Notes: generated by a model from the sequence alone, not told the origin. A DNA stretch of 64,000 nucleotides from Citrobacter amalonaticus (GCF_002918555.1 NZ_PQMB01000001.1:372087-436086); one strand, 5' to 3'. Positions 24,979-35,260 are shown, numbered from the stretch's first letter. Numbers and translations: made by a program.

Positions 24979-25688
24979 TGTGCATACTCCCACTGTTTGT
25001 TGACCAGAATGGTCGAGAAATAAGGCAACGGCAGATCGTCGCTAACCTCGTTCAGATGCCGCCAGCACTGCTCGCCGGGGAGCGTCGCTTCTGACATCAT
25101 CAGCGCGCAGCCCAGTAAACCGGCCTGTTCCAGTAACGCTTTGATGCGCGTAAACCGGCCATAGACCTTCATCAGCACCAGGCTGTCGTGATGTTTTAGC
25201 GCCTGTGCAATCTCAGCTTCCGGCGCAGTACAGGAGATCACCGCCAGCGACTGCTGTTCCATCGCCAGCGGCGTTTTTGAACGTGCGGCAATGGCGGCAA
25301 AAGAGGTTACTCCGGGAACGATCTCCAGCCATTGCGGATTGCCGATACGCTGAAGCAAGAACACCCAGGTGCTGAACAGCATGGCGTCGCCGAGCGTGAT
25401 AAATCCCACCTGCTTACCGGCCTCAACCTCGCTGACCAGCGCAGCGGCCACTTCGTCCCAGACCGCTTTTTTTTCAGCGCTGTCGGCGCTCATCGGAAAA
25501 TGACAGCAGCGAACGTCTGTTTGTTCGCCAACATATTCACGCACGATAGAGAGCGCCAGGCTATCCCCTCCTTTCCGCCCTGCCGGGGCGTAAAGAATAT
25601 CCAGCGAACCGAGGATCCGCGAGGCGCGGACGGTAATCAGATCGGCCGCCCCCGGTCCGGTACTCAGGGCATACAGTTTGCCGCTCAT
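24975..25688 (-). CDS. cbiL: Cobalt-precorrin-2 C20-methyltransferase CbiL
   Basis: CbiL adds the C20 methyl group from SAM in the anaerobic corrin pathway. The 237-aa tetrapyrrole methylase has the N-terminal LYALSTGPGAADLITVRASRI motif, GDAMLFSTW and the VPGVTSFAA SAM-site segment. ATG 25688 overlaps the cbiK stop and gives the Salmonella length; the frame's extension upstream of it is inside cbiK. Confidence 0.96.
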   Translation of the reverse strand: MSGKLYALSTGPGAADLITVRASRILGSLDILYAPAGRKGGDSLALSIVREYVGEQTDVRCCHFPMSADSAEKKAVWDEVAAALVSEVEAGKQVGFITLGDAMLFSTWVFLLQRIGNPQWLEIVPGVTSFAAIAARSKTPLAMEQQSLAVISCTAPEAEIAQALKHHDSLVLMKVYGRFTRIKALLEQAGLLGCALMMSEATLPGEQCWRHLNEVSDDLPLPYFSTILVNKQWEYAQ

Positions 25689-26479
25689 GCCGCTTCCTCC
25701 ATCGCCATGCTCAGCGCCTGCTGCAAATGGGCGACAAACATGGCGCGCACCGCCGGATTTTCCCCCAGCCCACTCAGCCACGGCGTCGCAGAGATCCCCG
25801 CGGCGTTGAACAAGGTTTTCCAGGAGTCCTCCTCATCCGAGGCCATGTCATTGATGGCGTGATCGCCCGCCACCAGCATCAACGGCATCAGATGTACGGC
25901 GGTGATGCCCTCCTTCCAGAGGCTTTCAATCAGGACATCGACCTCCGGGTAGCTCTCCACCGCGCCAACGCGAGCCGGAAAACCCTGCGCCATCATCATA
26001 TGATCAAGGCAGGCATAGGCCGCAAAGGCGTGATGGCTGGCGCCGTGGCCCATAAACACCACTTTTTCCGTTGCCGCAAGCGTCGGCATCTGCTGTTGCA
26101 ATGCCAGCATCAACTGCGCGTAATCATCGTGACTGCTCAGTAGCGGTGCACCCAGCGTCAGGCGGGTGAACAGCGGTCGCATACTCTGCACTTCGCGGAC
26201 GATTTTTTCATATTCATCGCCGTTAATAATGTGCAGAGACTGAATCGCCACATCCTGATATCCCTGCTCTGCAAGCTTTTGCAGCGCCTGTAGCGGTGTA
26301 TCAATCTCAATGCCGTCGCGCTGTTTAAGCTTGCGAATGATCATCCCGGAGGTAAATGCCCGAAACAGCCTGCGATCGGGGCAACTTGCCGCCAGTTCAC
26401 GCTCGCAGGCCACAATGTTCTTCTCGCAGGTATCGTGATAGCTGGTGCCAAAGCTGACCACCAGAAGCGCCTTTTTCAT
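25685..26479 (-). CDS. cbiK: Sirohydrochlorin cobaltochelatase CbiK
   Basis: CbiK inserts cobalt into sirohydrochlorin, the first committed step of the cobalt-early route, without ATP. The 264-aa chelatase has the metal-site histidines His145 (FMGHGASHH) and His207 (LVAGDHAIND). The N-terminal LLVVSFGTSYHDT is typical. No signal peptide is seen, so it is the cytoplasmic form. It lies 10 nt after cbiJ. Confidence 0.97.
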   Translation of the reverse strand: MKKALLVVSFGTSYHDTCEKNIVACERELAASCPDRRLFRAFTSGMIIRKLKQRDGIEIDTPLQALQKLAEQGYQDVAIQSLHIINGDEYEKIVREVQSMRPLFTRLTLGAPLLSSHDDYAQLMLALQQQMPTLAATEKVVFMGHGASHHAFAAYACLDHMMMAQGFPARVGAVESYPEVDVLIESLWKEGITAVHLMPLMLVAGDHAINDMASDEEDSWKTLFNAAGISATPWLSGLGENPAVRAMFVAHLQQALSMAMEEAA

Positions 26480-26489
26480 CTCTGACTCC

Positions 26490-27275
26490 TTAAGCAGCGG
26501 CCTGCCAGCGTGCTAAACGCTCGGCAAATGCGGCCTGACTTTCCAGTAACTCTTCTCCCGTCACCAACGGCGCCGGGCGTGTAATCACGATGCAGGGGAT
26601 GCCTGCATCCAGACAGGGTTGGACCTTTTCCTGATAACCGCCTTCCGCACCGGAAGCTTTGGTAATCATCACGTCAGCCCGACACTGACGATAAAACGCG
26701 GCATTAAACGCAGCGCTGAATGGCCCGCACATCGCGAAGATCTGTCCGACGCCAAGGCCAAGCCCGGCACACTGTTCAATCACATCGGGTACAGGCAGCA
26801 CGCGGGCAAGCAGCGTTTTCTCCGGCAGCCCCGCGCACCAGCGCGGCAGATCCTTACTGCCAGTGGTCAGCAGCACGCGCTCGCCGAACTGCCTGGCGAC
26901 GTCGCAGGCCGCTTCAATTCCCGGCACCTTATAGAGCAACGGATGCGTCAGTCCGCTGAGCTGTTCGGGGCGCTGATAGCGGCTTAGCAACACGCCTGTC
27001 GCTTCGCAGGCCATCATGATGTTGCGACTCACCACTTCGGCGTACGGATGCGAAGCGTCAATGATCCAGCGTGTCCTGTTCTCCCGTAGCCAGGTAACCA
27101 TCTGCTCCTGCTCCATGCGGCCACAGCGCACCTGCCCTTTAATATCGCCAGCCAGCCGCAGCCCGGTCGGGGTCGCCACCGACAGGGTATAGGCCACATT
27201 TGCCGCGTCCAGCTGCTGGCAAAGCGCGCGGGCATCGCTGGTGCCGCCCATGACCAGCACGTCGCCCTCATTCAC
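26490..27275 (-). CDS. cbiJ: Cobalt-precorrin-6A reductase CbiJ, GTG start
   Basis: CbiJ reduces cobalt-precorrin-6A with NADH/NADPH. The 261-aa protein begins VLVMGGTSDARALCQQL (nucleotide-binding) and contains DASHPYAEVVSRN and TKASGAEGGYQEK. The start is GTG 27275-27273, in a GTGA overlap with the cbiH stop. Length is close to Salmonella CbiJ (263 aa). Confidence 0.95.
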   Translation of the reverse strand: MNEGDVLVMGGTSDARALCQQLDAANVAYTLSVATPTGLRLAGDIKGQVRCGRMEQEQMVTWLRENRTRWIIDASHPYAEVVSRNIMMACEATGVLLSRYQRPEQLSGLTHPLLYKVPGIEAACDVARQFGERVLLTTGSKDLPRWCAGLPEKTLLARVLPVPDVIEQCAGLGLGVGQIFAMCGPFSAAFNAAFYRQCRADVMITKASGAEGGYQEKVQPCLDAGIPCIVITRPAPLVTGEELLESQAAFAERLARWQAAA

Positions 27276-27997
27276 AGCACGTAACCCCGAGGGGTGATCA
27301 TCAGACCATCCTGCACGTAGGTGGCTTTGTTGCCGACGATCACCAGGCTGGTCATATCCACCGGTTCAAAATCCATTTCACCCAGCGTGGTCAGCCATTT
27401 TTCCTGTTTTTTCCGACCGGCCGACTTCACGACGCCCACTGGCGTTTGTGCGAGTTTACTGGCGGAGAGTAGTTCAAAAGCTCGTGCCAGATGGCCTTCA
27501 CGACCCCGGCTGCGCGGGTTATAGAAGCAGATCACAAAGTCCGCTTCCCCGGCGGCGAGGATGCGTTTTTCAATAACCGGCCACGGCGTCAGCAGATCGC
27601 TCAGGCTGATGTGGCAGAAATCGTGCATCAGCGGCGCACCGAGCAGAGACGCCGCAGCAATACTGGCGGTCATGCCGGGAATCAGTCGAACTTCAACGTC
27701 CAGCTTCTGTTTGCTGACCAGTTCCAGCACCAGCCCCGCCATGCCATAAATACCGGCATCACCGCTGCTGATAAGCGCCACGTTATGCCCGGCCTGCGCC
27801 AGTTCAATAGCCGCGTGACAACGTTCAATCTCTTTACACATGCCGGTTTTGATCACCTGCTTGTCGCCGGTAAAGGCTTTCACCAGATGGGTATAGGTTT
27901 TGTAACCAACCACGATTTCTGCCGCCTGCAGCGCCTCTACGGCTTCCATGGTCATCATGGCCTGCGAGCCTGGGCCAATTCCAATTACGGTTAACAT
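27272..27997 (-). CDS. cbiH: Cobalt-precorrin-3 C17-methyltransferase CbiH
   Basis: CbiH methylates C17 and contracts the ring of cobalt-precorrin-3. The 241-aa methylase has VIGIGPGSQAMMT at the N-terminus, SSGDAGIYGMAGL, the IPGMTASIAAASLLGAPL region and FYNPRSRGREGHL. Its ATG shares one base with the cbiG stop. Confidence 0.97.
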   Translation of the reverse strand: MLTVIGIGPGSQAMMTMEAVEALQAAEIVVGYKTYTHLVKAFTGDKQVIKTGMCKEIERCHAAIELAQAGHNVALISSGDAGIYGMAGLVLELVSKQKLDVEVRLIPGMTASIAAASLLGAPLMHDFCHISLSDLLTPWPVIEKRILAAGEADFVICFYNPRSRGREGHLARAFELLSASKLAQTPVGVVKSAGRKKQEKWLTTLGEMDFEPVDMTSLVIVGNKATYVQDGLMITPRGYVL

Positions 27998-29052
27998 CAG
28001 TGTGAAACTCCCAAAGTAATAGTGACGCCCTGCTCACGCAGGGTTTCGCCTGATAGTTGCCCATGACTCAGCAGCCAGGCTGCCGGACCGGAGACGCTCC
28101 CAACCCCAACCGTCTTGCGGACAAACGATGACGTGGGGAAACGATGTTCGTGCTCGCGCAGCACGTCAGCGGTAAAGGTTTCAAACGGTACGCGCCAGCA
28201 GGAGGCAAGCTGGATCAACCCCTCTTCGTCTTTTTTCAGCGAGACGCTACCGATCGCCTTCAACGCCAGCGGATCGAACCGCTGGGCTTCAAGCTGACGC
28301 GCAAGCAGCGCAGCCAGTAACGGGAACGGGGTATCGCGTCGGCAGCCAATTCCCGCCACCACGCGCTGGGGCACCAGCTTCCAGTGCCGGACCGGAATTT
28401 CAGGTAATTCATTGCGCAGCGTAATACACACCAGCGCGTCCAGTTCGGGAAGCTGTTGCAGATCGGTCACGGTAATAAATCCCCGTCGATCGCAATGGCT
28501 GACATCTTCTGTCAACGCCTCATCCCACCACAGACCCACCCGCTGCTGGCTTACCAGCATCTGGTTGACGATTTTTACCGCCGTGCGGAAGTCGGTCATT
28601 CGGGCATTCAACTGGAATGCGAGGGTATCCAGCGCCGCCATCTCATTAACGTCAGTGGCGGTGGTGATCACCGGATCGGCTCCCAGCATCCCCGCCAGAT
28701 AGCGGGTCAATGCGTTCGCACCGCCGGCATGACCAGAGAGCAAACTGATGACATGCTGACCACGTTCATCAATGACCACGACCGCCGGATCGCTGAATTT
28801 GTCATTAACCAGAGGAGCCAGCACGCGCACGGCAATCCCGGTGGCGCCAATAAAAATCAGCGCGGAATAGGTCGCGAATGCCTCGCGGGCTGCCCGGGCA
28901 AATCCACCGTCAAACGACGTGAAACCCTCTTCCAGCAGTTTTTCACTGGTAAAACAGGTTAACGGCAGCATCGCCGACAGACGCTTCGCAAGCTGCACGC
29001 CGCCGGGAGTCAGACAAAACAAAGCTATGGATTCAGGCTTTACGGTATTCAT
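27997..29052 (-). CDS. cbiG: Cobalt-precorrin-5A hydrolase CbiG
   Basis: CbiG opens the delta-lactone and releases acetaldehyde from cobalt-precorrin-5A. The 351-aa protein contains [34 protein letters not shown] and a C-terminal [11 protein letters not shown] domain. ATG 29052 matches the Salmonella start (MNTVKPES-); the frame is open to 29172 but that part overlaps cbiF. Overlap with cbiF is 20 nt. Confidence 0.95.
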   Translation of the reverse strand: MNTVKPESIALFCLTPGGVQLAKRLSAMLPLTCFTSEKLLEEGFTSFDGGFARAAREAFATYSALIFIGATGIAVRVLAPLVNDKFSDPAVVVIDERGQHVISLLSGHAGGANALTRYLAGMLGADPVITTATDVNEMAALDTLAFQLNARMTDFRTAVKIVNQMLVSQQRVGLWWDEALTEDVSHCDRRGFITVTDLQQLPELDALVCITLRNELPEIPVRHWKLVPQRVVAGIGCRRDTPFPLLAALLARQLEAQRFDPLALKAIGSVSLKKDEEGLIQLASCWRVPFETFTADVLREHEHRFPTSSFVRKTVGVGSVSGPAAWLLSHGQLSGETLREQGVTITLGVSH

Positions 29053-29806
29053 GGCTAAAGTCCGCCGCATAGAGTTTTGAGTAGTGATACTCATCCCCAA
29101 GGAAATTCCCGACCAGAATGAGCGCTGTTTTACGGATCCCCGCGTCGCGCACCTTGTCGCCAATATCGGCAAGCGTGCCGCGCACGGTCTGACTTTCAGG
29201 CCAGGTCGCTTTATAGATAACGGCCACTGGCGTGGTTACCGGATAGCCGCCTTCGATCAGCCGTTCCGCCACCCGATGAATGCGCTGAACAGAAAGGTAA
29301 ATCGCCATAGATGTCTGATGGCTGGCGAACGACTCCAGTTGCTCACGCTCCGGCACCGGCGTACGACCTTCGAGGCGGGTAATAATCAGACTCTGAGAGA
29401 CTTCAGGAACGGTATACTCGACCCCAAGCTCCGCCGCTGCGCCAAGGAAGGCGCTGACGCCAGGGACCACCTGCCAGGCGATTCCGCGTTTGGTCAACTC
29501 CTCGCCCTGCTCACGTACGGAACCGTAGAGTGAAACGTCCCCCGTTTGCAGACGCACAACCGTTTTTCCGGCTTTGACTCCTGCTTCCATCAGGGAGAGG
29601 ATCTGCTCCAGATGCAGTTCCGCACTGTCGTGGCACTCCGCCCCTTCCGGGCAATACTCCAGCAGTTCGGTGTTGATCAGCGAACCGGCATAAATAACCA
29701 CCTGCGCCTGTTGCAACAACCGGTAACCCTTGAGGGTAATCAGCTCACGGTCACCAGGACCTGCGCCGACAAACCACACGCTACGGGGATCAAACGTCTC
29801 AGACAT
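29033..29806 (-). CDS. cbiF: Cobalt-precorrin-4 C11-methyltransferase CbiF
   Basis: CbiF methylates C11. The 257-aa SAM enzyme has [36 protein letters not shown] and [24 protein letters not shown] motifs. ATG 29806 gives the same length as Salmonella CbiF; the upstream frame lies in cbiT. It overlaps cbiT by 8 nt. Confidence 0.97.
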   Translation of the reverse strand: MSETFDPRSVWFVGAGPGDRELITLKGYRLLQQAQVVIYAGSLINTELLEYCPEGAECHDSAELHLEQILSLMEAGVKAGKTVVRLQTGDVSLYGSVREQGEELTKRGIAWQVVPGVSAFLGAAAELGVEYTVPEVSQSLIITRLEGRTPVPEREQLESFASHQTSMAIYLSVQRIHRVAERLIEGGYPVTTPVAVIYKATWPESQTVRGTLADIGDKVRDAGIRKTALILVGNFLGDEYHYSKLYAADFSHEYRKA

Positions 29807-30368
29807 GGTGTTCTTCCTTCTGACAGGCAATAACAAAAACGGGATTGTTCGGTTTGAAGTAGTGGCCGGTGCCAAGCGTGGCGAAGGTTGATATCTGCAT
29901 TTGCAAACAATCCACCCCCGCTACGCCAGCCTGCTCCAGGTGGGCCAGCGCGGTATTCAGGTTTTCCAGTAAGATAAAGGTCATCACCAGACGACCGCCG
30001 GGGTGTAACTGGCGCATGGACCAGTCGATCAGCTCGTTAAGATGACCGCCGCTGCCGCCCATGAATACCGCATCGGCTTTTTCAGTCATCATCATCGGCG
30101 CAACGCCCGGCAGAATGTCGATGTTGCTACAGGCAAAATGTTGACGGTTTTCATCGAGCAATCGCAACGCCGCAGGATTACGCTCAATTGCCGTCACGTG
30201 CAAAGAGGGAAACTGCAGCGCGGCTTCAATCGACACGCTCCCGGTACCGGCCCCAACGTCAATCAGATGACTGGCACGGTGCAGCTCAAGTTTTGAGAGG
30301 ACAAGCGCACGCACCGCCTCTTTGGTCATAGGGACTTTCTCACCGCGCAAAAAAAGCTCATCTTTCAT
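29799..30368 (-). CDS. cbiT: Cobalt-precorrin-6B C15-methyltransferase (decarboxylating) CbiT
   Basis: CbiT decarboxylates the C12 acetate and methylates C15; it works with CbiE. The 189-aa protein has a Rossmann-type SAM site ([15 protein letters not shown]) and [13 protein letters not shown]. It overlaps cbiE by 11 nt. In some bacteria the two are fused as CobL; here they are separate. Confidence 0.97.
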   Translation of the reverse strand: MKDELFLRGEKVPMTKEAVRALVLSKLELHRASHLIDVGAGTGSVSIEAALQFPSLHVTAIERNPAALRLLDENRQHFACSNIDILPGVAPMMMTEKADAVFMGGSGGHLNELIDWSMRQLHPGGRLVMTFILLENLNTALAHLEQAGVAGVDCLQMQISTFATLGTGHYFKPNNPVFVIACQKEEHHV

Positions 30369-30963
30369 CGAGGATCACCACTGCGTTCATCTCATATTCG
30401 GCACCGACCTCACTGACGGGCAGCCAGTGGAGTCGTTCGTTTTCCATCGCCAGGTTTTCGCCTATCACCATCCAGCGATATCCTTTTCCGCGCGCGACCA
30501 ACTGCGCGGCGATCTCTTTCGGTCCACACTGGCCGTCAGTGACCATCGCCACTTTGTTATGGCGCGCCAGTTCATCAAAATTAACGCTGCGCCCGTGGCT
30601 GCTGGTGAGCCACATCTCGTTCATATCGATTCCCGCCTGCGCGCACAGATACTGCACCGCGCTGATCCCAGGAATGATACGTACGCGCTCAAGCCCAAAA
30701 TGCGCCACCATCCGCGTGCCAATGCCGTAAAACAGCGGATCGCCGGAGGCCACAATCACCACGTTTTTATCCTGCCGGGATTCAATCCACGCCAGCAGTT
30801 CAGGAATGTTGGCGCCAAGAGCAAATTTCTCGCCGCAAAATGCCGGAAACTGCGCCAGATGGCGTTTACCGCCCACCAGCGCATCCGCGTTCTCAACGGC
30901 ATCGCGTGCGGCGGGCGTCATCAGGTGCAAGCCCGCAGGTCCCATTCCGACGACCGTTAACAT
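30358..30963 (-). CDS. cbiE: Cobalt-precorrin-7 C5-methyltransferase CbiE
   Basis: CbiE methylates C5. The 201-aa methylase begins [18 protein letters not shown] and has [14 protein letters not shown] and [15 protein letters not shown]. It overlaps cbiD by 7 nt and cbiT by 11 nt. Length equals Salmonella CbiE. Confidence 0.97.
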   Translation of the reverse strand: MLTVVGMGPAGLHLMTPAARDAVENADALVGGKRHLAQFPAFCGEKFALGANIPELLAWIESRQDKNVVIVASGDPLFYGIGTRMVAHFGLERVRIIPGISAVQYLCAQAGIDMNEMWLTSSHGRSVNFDELARHNKVAMVTDGQCGPKEIAAQLVARGKGYRWMVIGENLAMENERLHWLPVSEVGAEYEMNAVVILDER

Positions 30964-32096
30964 TGCATCTCCCGGACGATCGCTTCGAGCGGGCGATTGC
31001 TCCCCAGCACCTGGTTATCGAAAGAGAACATGATGGCGTCGCAGGTCGGCGGATTTTTGGTAAAGCGCAGCATCTGCATGACGCGCTGGCAGATACGCTC
31101 CGCAAGATGGTCGTAGATATGCTGAAAACCGTATGCGTCGATATGCTCCATTGCCGCTTCGGTGGTATCGCAGTCGCTGACTAAGGCCAGTAATTCCAAC
31201 GGCGCACCGAGCAGCGCCAGATGTGCCACCAGCGTTTCCATGCGCGCATCGGCAATATGGCTGTGAGTATGAAAAATCCCGGCGGCAATTTTGATGAGTT
31301 TGCCCGGATGCCCCACCAGTACAACCTGGCGATAACCCATGCGCACCGCTTCTTCAATCATGTAACCGACGAAATTACTCATGGTGACGACAGCATCGCT
31401 CCCGATGCCCATCTGTTCGCGAACAAAACGTTCGCCATGATTCCCCGGCACCAGCACCACCCGCTCCAGCCCGGCGGCGCGTTTAATCTCAAGCTCCAGA
31501 GAGAGCGAACGCTTCCAGCTCTCCTCTGACATCGGCGTCACAATACCGGTTGTGCCGATAATCGAAATCCCGCCCAGAATGCCGAGGCGTGAGTTATAGG
31601 TTTTCTGCGCTCGCACCTCACCTTCAGGGGCAAAGATTTCAATGTCAGCCCCTCGCGCAGGACCTATCGCCTCACGGACGGCGGATTCGATGGTGTGACG
31701 GGGGGTACGGTTGATGGCCGCGCTGCCGACGGGCAGCCCAATTCCTTTACGCGTAACGGTGCCCACGCCTTCACCACCCAGTAGCGCTATTTCACCGCTG
31801 TCATTAAGCGTCACGCGGGCAAAAATCAACATACCGTGCGTGGCGTCGACATCGTCGCCACCATCTTTACGGATGGCGGCGATGGCCTGCTGCCCTTCGA
31901 TATGCGGCGACTCAACGTTCAGGCACAGCGTGACGCCGGAAGGCGTCACAATGGAAACCTGATGGATGAGATGCTGGCGTAGCACCATCAGCGCGGCGAC
32001 TTTGGCCGCCGCAGTGGCGCAGGAGCCGGTGGTGTAGCCTTTACGCAACGCTTTCCCGTTATGCCATACCGGGGCATCGAAGGTCTGATCGCTCAT
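30957..32096 (-). CDS. cbiD: Cobalt-precorrin-5B C1-methyltransferase CbiD
   Basis: CbiD methylates C1 in the anaerobic route. The 379-aa protein has the family motifs [18 protein letters not shown] near the N-terminus, [26 protein letters not shown]-like [14 protein letters not shown] and [19 protein letters not shown]. It overlaps cbiC by 4 nt. Confidence 0.97.
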   Translation of the reverse strand: MSDQTFDAPVWHNGKALRKGYTTGSCATAAAKVAALMVLRQHLIHQVSIVTPSGVTLCLNVESPHIEGQQAIAAIRKDGGDDVDATHGMLIFARVTLNDSGEIALLGGEGVGTVTRKGIGLPVGSAAINRTPRHTIESAVREAIGPARGADIEIFAPEGEVRAQKTYNSRLGILGGISIIGTTGIVTPMSEESWKRSLSLELEIKRAAGLERVVLVPGNHGERFVREQMGIGSDAVVTMSNFVGYMIEEAVRMGYRQVVLVGHPGKLIKIAAGIFHTHSHIADARMETLVAHLALLGAPLELLALVSDCDTTEAAMEHIDAYGFQHIYDHLAERICQRVMQMLRFTKNPPTCDAIMFSFDNQVLGSNRPLEAIVREMQC

Positions 32097-32725
32097 CGTG
32101 CCCCCTGCAGGTGATAAAGCATGGCGTTAACAATCGCCGCCGCCACGTTGCTACCGCCTTTGCGCCCACGTGCCGCGATGGCGGGCAAATTGCTGTGCGT
32201 CAGCGCCTCTTTCGATTCCTCCGCCCCTACAAACCCCACCGGCACGCCCACCACACCGTTGACGGCAACATCATGCTCAAGCAGGCGGAACAGCGCCGTT
32301 GGTGCATTGCCAAAGACAAACACCTTCTCACTTTCTTCCGTCACCGCGATGTCCACCGCCGCCATCGACCGGGTGATGCCCTGCGCTTTCGCTTGCGCCA
32401 CCACCCGCGGATCGCTGATGTAGCAGCGACATTCGCCGCCAAATTTGGCCAACAGCGTTTTGTTGATCCCGGAAAGCGCCATCGTGGTATCGGTATAGAT
32501 AACGGAGGGGCGGCTCAGCGCCAGACAAAGCTTTTCCAGCACATCGTCGGAAAACCAGAGAATATCCAGCCAGTCAAAATCAGCGGTGGTATGAATCACT
32601 CGCTTGATAATCGCTTCATGCAGCGGACTGACGAACTGATACTCCGGGCGCGTTTCACGAACGATCTCGCCAATGATGTCGAAACTTATGGCTTCAATCG
32701 CCTGGGGTTGCTGGATGTATTGCAT
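32093..32725 (-). CDS. cbiC: Cobalt-precorrin-8 methylmutase CbiC
   Basis: CbiC moves the methyl group from C11 to C12, giving cobyrinic acid. The 210-aa protein contains [11 protein letters not shown] with the catalytic His, and [14 protein letters not shown] and [15 protein letters not shown] at the C-terminus. It lies 12 nt after cbiB and overlaps cbiD by 4 nt. Confidence 0.97.
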   Translation of the reverse strand: MQYIQQPQAIEAISFDIIGEIVRETRPEYQFVSPLHEAIIKRVIHTTADFDWLDILWFSDDVLEKLCLALSRPSVIYTDTTMALSGINKTLLAKFGGECRCYISDPRVVAQAKAQGITRSMAAVDIAVTEESEKVFVFGNAPTALFRLLEHDVAVNGVVGVPVGFVGAEESKEALTHSNLPAIAARGRKGGSNVAAAIVNAMLYHLQGAR

Positions 32726-32737
32726 TATCTTTTGTCC

Positions 32738-33697
32738 TCAGGCCAGCCCCACCATCAGCCAGCGCACAGCAATAAACAGCGCCAGAGCCAGGGTGGAAGC
32801 GACCCACATCAGTCGAATCGTTTGAGAAATGTCATCTACAGAAATCGTGCGCTGCGCATCGCCAATCCAGGGTTTTTCCACGCGCTCGCCAAAATAGTCG
32901 TTAGGTCCGCCAAGGCGAATGCCTAACGCACCGGCAACGGAAGCCTCTGCCCAGGCGCAGTTCGGACTGCTGTGGTTGTAGCGGTCGCGCCAGCCAACAT
33001 GCAGCGCCCGGAAACCCTCTTTGCGACACAAAAACGCGGCGGCGCTCAGCAATAACCAACTGAGACGTGCAGGAATGTAGTTCGCCACATCGTCCAGGCG
33101 AGCGCTGACCATGCCAATCGCCCGGTATTTTTCATGTTTGTAGCCAACCATTGAATCGAGGGTGTTAACGGCTTTATATGCCATCGCCAGCGGGGCGCCA
33201 CCCAGCATGAGGAAAAACAGCGGCGCAATGATGCCATCGACGGTGTTCTCCGCGACGGTTTCCACCACCGCCCGGTTAATCTGTTCGGGCTGAAGTTGCG
33301 AGGTATCGCGACCCACTATCCAGGAGAGTTTTTCACGGCTCTCATCGAGGGAACCTGCGCGCAGCGGCCGCTCAACCTCCTGTGCCGCTTTCGCCAGGCA
33401 GCGTCCGGCCAGCACGGTGAAGATCATCCAGACTTCAACCGCCCAGCCCAGCCACGGATGAATCATCCCCGCCAACGCCAGAACGCCCCATGCGACGATC
33501 CAGGTCATCCCCACCACCACCAGCCACATCACGCCGCCGCCAATACGTAGCGCTTGCTCGCTATGGCAGTAGCGACGAACAACGCGCTGCACGGCATTGA
33601 TAAGATGACCCATCCAGCGTACCGGGTGGGGCCAGGTTTGCGGGTCGCCGATAATGAAATCGAGCAGCCAGGCGACACACCATGCAAGCAGAGTCAT
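32738..33697 (-). CDS. cbiB: Adenosylcobinamide-phosphate synthase CbiB
   Basis: CbiB attaches aminopropanol phosphate to adenosylcobyric acid in the inner membrane. The 319-aa protein has DFIIGDPQTWPHPVRWMG at the start, several membrane helices, and VGRDTSQL, AVVETVAENTVDGIIAPL and RDRYNHSSPNCAWAEA. ATG 33697 lies in an ATGA overlap with the cbiA stop and yields the Salmonella length; the longer open frame is part of cbiA. Confidence 0.97.
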   Translation of the reverse strand: MTLLAWCVAWLLDFIIGDPQTWPHPVRWMGHLINAVQRVVRRYCHSEQALRIGGGVMWLVVVGMTWIVAWGVLALAGMIHPWLGWAVEVWMIFTVLAGRCLAKAAQEVERPLRAGSLDESREKLSWIVGRDTSQLQPEQINRAVVETVAENTVDGIIAPLFFLMLGGAPLAMAYKAVNTLDSMVGYKHEKYRAIGMVSARLDDVANYIPARLSWLLLSAAAFLCRKEGFRALHVGWRDRYNHSSPNCAWAEASVAGALGIRLGGPNDYFGERVEKPWIGDAQRTISVDDISQTIRLMWVASTLALALFIAVRWLMVGLA

Positions 33698-35073
33698 AAC
33701 GCCTCCTTTGCCGCCGCCAGCCAGCGATTTAACATCCGGGGACGCTGTACAAAATGAACGTGCAGATAGCTGGCGAAGGTATTGCCAACCTGCCAGCCGC
33801 CGGACCACTCCTGTAGCGTAAGTCCATCTCTTACTTTACGGCACGCCAGTACCGCTGGCGTTTCGGGGGTAAAATCAGAGTAGTGGAATTCATGTCCGCG
33901 CAGCACTTCCCCCGTATCCGCCAGCAGCGTTGGCTGGCAAGCCTGCGCTTCACAGTAACCAAAACGGGTCAGTCGTTTACCCATTTTGCTGTGACCGGGA
34001 ATGATATTTACCATGCGATGCGTTTCACCCTCGGCATCTTCAAGCGAGCTACCGAGATACATCAGCCCGCCACACTCCGCGTAAATCGCCACGCCGCGCT
34101 GATGCGCCGCGCGCAGGCTTGCCAGCATCGTCGTGTTTTGCGCCAGCATTGACGCATGCAGTTCCGGGTAACCGCCGCCTAACCACACCATCTGGCAGTC
34201 AGGTAATTGACGATCGCGCAGCGGGCTAAAACGAACAATATCAATGCCAGTTCGCGCCAGCAGCGCAACGTTATCCGGATAATAGAAGTTGAACGCTTCG
34301 TCATCCGCCAGTGCCAACGTCAGACCTTTACCCGCTTCTTTTTCCGGTAATTCTGGCCATGTTCCGCGCGGGAGAGTCTGCAACCGACTCAACGCCAGCA
34401 GCCGATCGATATCCAGCGTACGCTCAAGGGTTGCGGCAAAATCCTGCCAGGGTTGCGCCTTCACAACAGATTCGCGGGCGGTGACCAGCCCCAGATGGCG
34501 CTCAGGCAGAGAAACACCCTCGGTGCGTGGAACATAGCCGAGCACGGGAACCAGGCAGTATTGTTCGATAGCGGTTTTGAGAAGCTGAAAATGTGATTCG
34601 CTGTTGACGCGATTAACTATCACGCCTGCAATATTCAGAGAGGGATCAAAATGCTGAAACCCCATTACCGTGGCGGCAATCGAGGTGGAAACGGCTTTCC
34701 CATCAACCAACAGGATCACCGGACAGCCGAGCTGTTTTGCCATCGCGGCGGTGCTGCAATAATTCGGATCGGTGCCGTAGCCGTCATACAGCCCCATCAC
34801 ACCTTCGATAACCGCAATATCCGCCTGCTGCATCAGTTCGCAAAACAGCGCATTGAGTATCGGTTCTGCAAGCATGAAGCTGTCGAGATTACGGGAGGCG
34901 GTACCGCTGACTGCCGTATGCCAGCCAGTATCGAGATAGTCAGGTCCGACTTTGCACGGTTGAACGTGTAAGCCACGCTGCTTTAACAGACTCAGCAAGC
35001 CCAGTGTTACCGTGGTTTTACCACAGCCGCTTCCGGTACCTGCCAGAACAAACGCGTACTGCTTTGCCGCCAT
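33694..35073 (-). CDS. cbiA: Cobyrinic acid a,c-diamide synthase CbiA
   Basis: CbiA amidates carboxylates a and c with glutamine and ATP. The 459-aa protein starts AFVLAGTGSGCGKTTVTLGLL (P-loop), has VEGVMGLYDGYG, and a C-terminal amidotransferase domain with AECGGLMYLG (catalytic Cys). ATG 35073 gives the Salmonella length; the frame continues upstream to 35115 but that part is ERIC/leader sequence. It is the first gene of the operon, under the riboswitch and a start-site hairpin. Confidence 0.96.
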   Translation of the reverse strand: MAAKQYAFVLAGTGSGCGKTTVTLGLLSLLKQRGLHVQPCKVGPDYLDTGWHTAVSGTASRNLDSFMLAEPILNALFCELMQQADIAVIEGVMGLYDGYGTDPNYCSTAAMAKQLGCPVILLVDGKAVSTSIAATVMGFQHFDPSLNIAGVIVNRVNSESHFQLLKTAIEQYCLVPVLGYVPRTEGVSLPERHLGLVTARESVVKAQPWQDFAATLERTLDIDRLLALSRLQTLPRGTWPELPEKEAGKGLTLALADDEAFNFYYPDNVALLARTGIDIVRFSPLRDRQLPDCQMVWLGGGYPELHASMLAQNTTMLASLRAAHQRGVAIYAECGGLMYLGSSLEDAEGETHRMVNIIPGHSKMGKRLTRFGYCEAQACQPTLLADTGEVLRGHEFHYSDFTPETPAVLACRKVRDGLTLQEWSGGWQVGNTFASYLHVHFVQRPRMLNRWLAAAKEAL

Positions 35074-35075
35074 GA

Positions 35076-35093
35076 CCCTGATCCTGTTCAGGG
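35076..35093 (-). promoter_or_regulatory. Hairpin holding the cbiA Shine-Dalgarno in its loop
   Basis: On the minus strand CCCTGA and TCAGGG form a 6-bp stem with loop ACAGGA, ending three bases before the cbiA ATG. The AGGA in the loop is eight bases from the ATG and is the only evident ribosome-binding site. A hairpin at the cbi start that gates translation is known in Salmonella; the sequence here fits that role. Confidence 0.7.
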
Positions 35094-35103
35094 TGGTAGG
35101 GTA

Positions 35104-35260
35104 TATACTCGTCATATTCAGGTTGCTGGCGCGTTGGCTTTGTTACCCGCCCCATCTGCGGGCCTCTGCAAGCAGCGGCTCCCCCCACTCACCTGACTTC
35201 AGTACACTCCTGGGGTCACTGCTTTGCCGCCTTTGCGCAACTCAAATTATTCAGAGTATA
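35104..35260 (-). repeat. ERIC element within the cbi leader
   Basis: The 157-bp segment begins and ends with inverted TATACTC/GAGTATA. On the minus strand it follows the ERIC consensus order: ATAATTTGAGTTGC, AAGGCGGCAAAGCAGTGA, CCCCAGGAGTGTACTGAAGT, GAGTGGGGGGAG, then AGCCAACGCG and AACCTGAATATGACGAGTATA. It is about 30 bases longer than the 126-127-bp consensus, the extra lying in the right half (about 35143-35185). It sits between riboswitch and cbiA, so it is transcribed in the mRNA leader. Confidence 0.85.

Noticed and set aside
35104-35260. Second riboswitch or attenuator in the cbi leader
   Set aside because: The structured stretch matches the ordered ERIC consensus and lacks a second B12 box.
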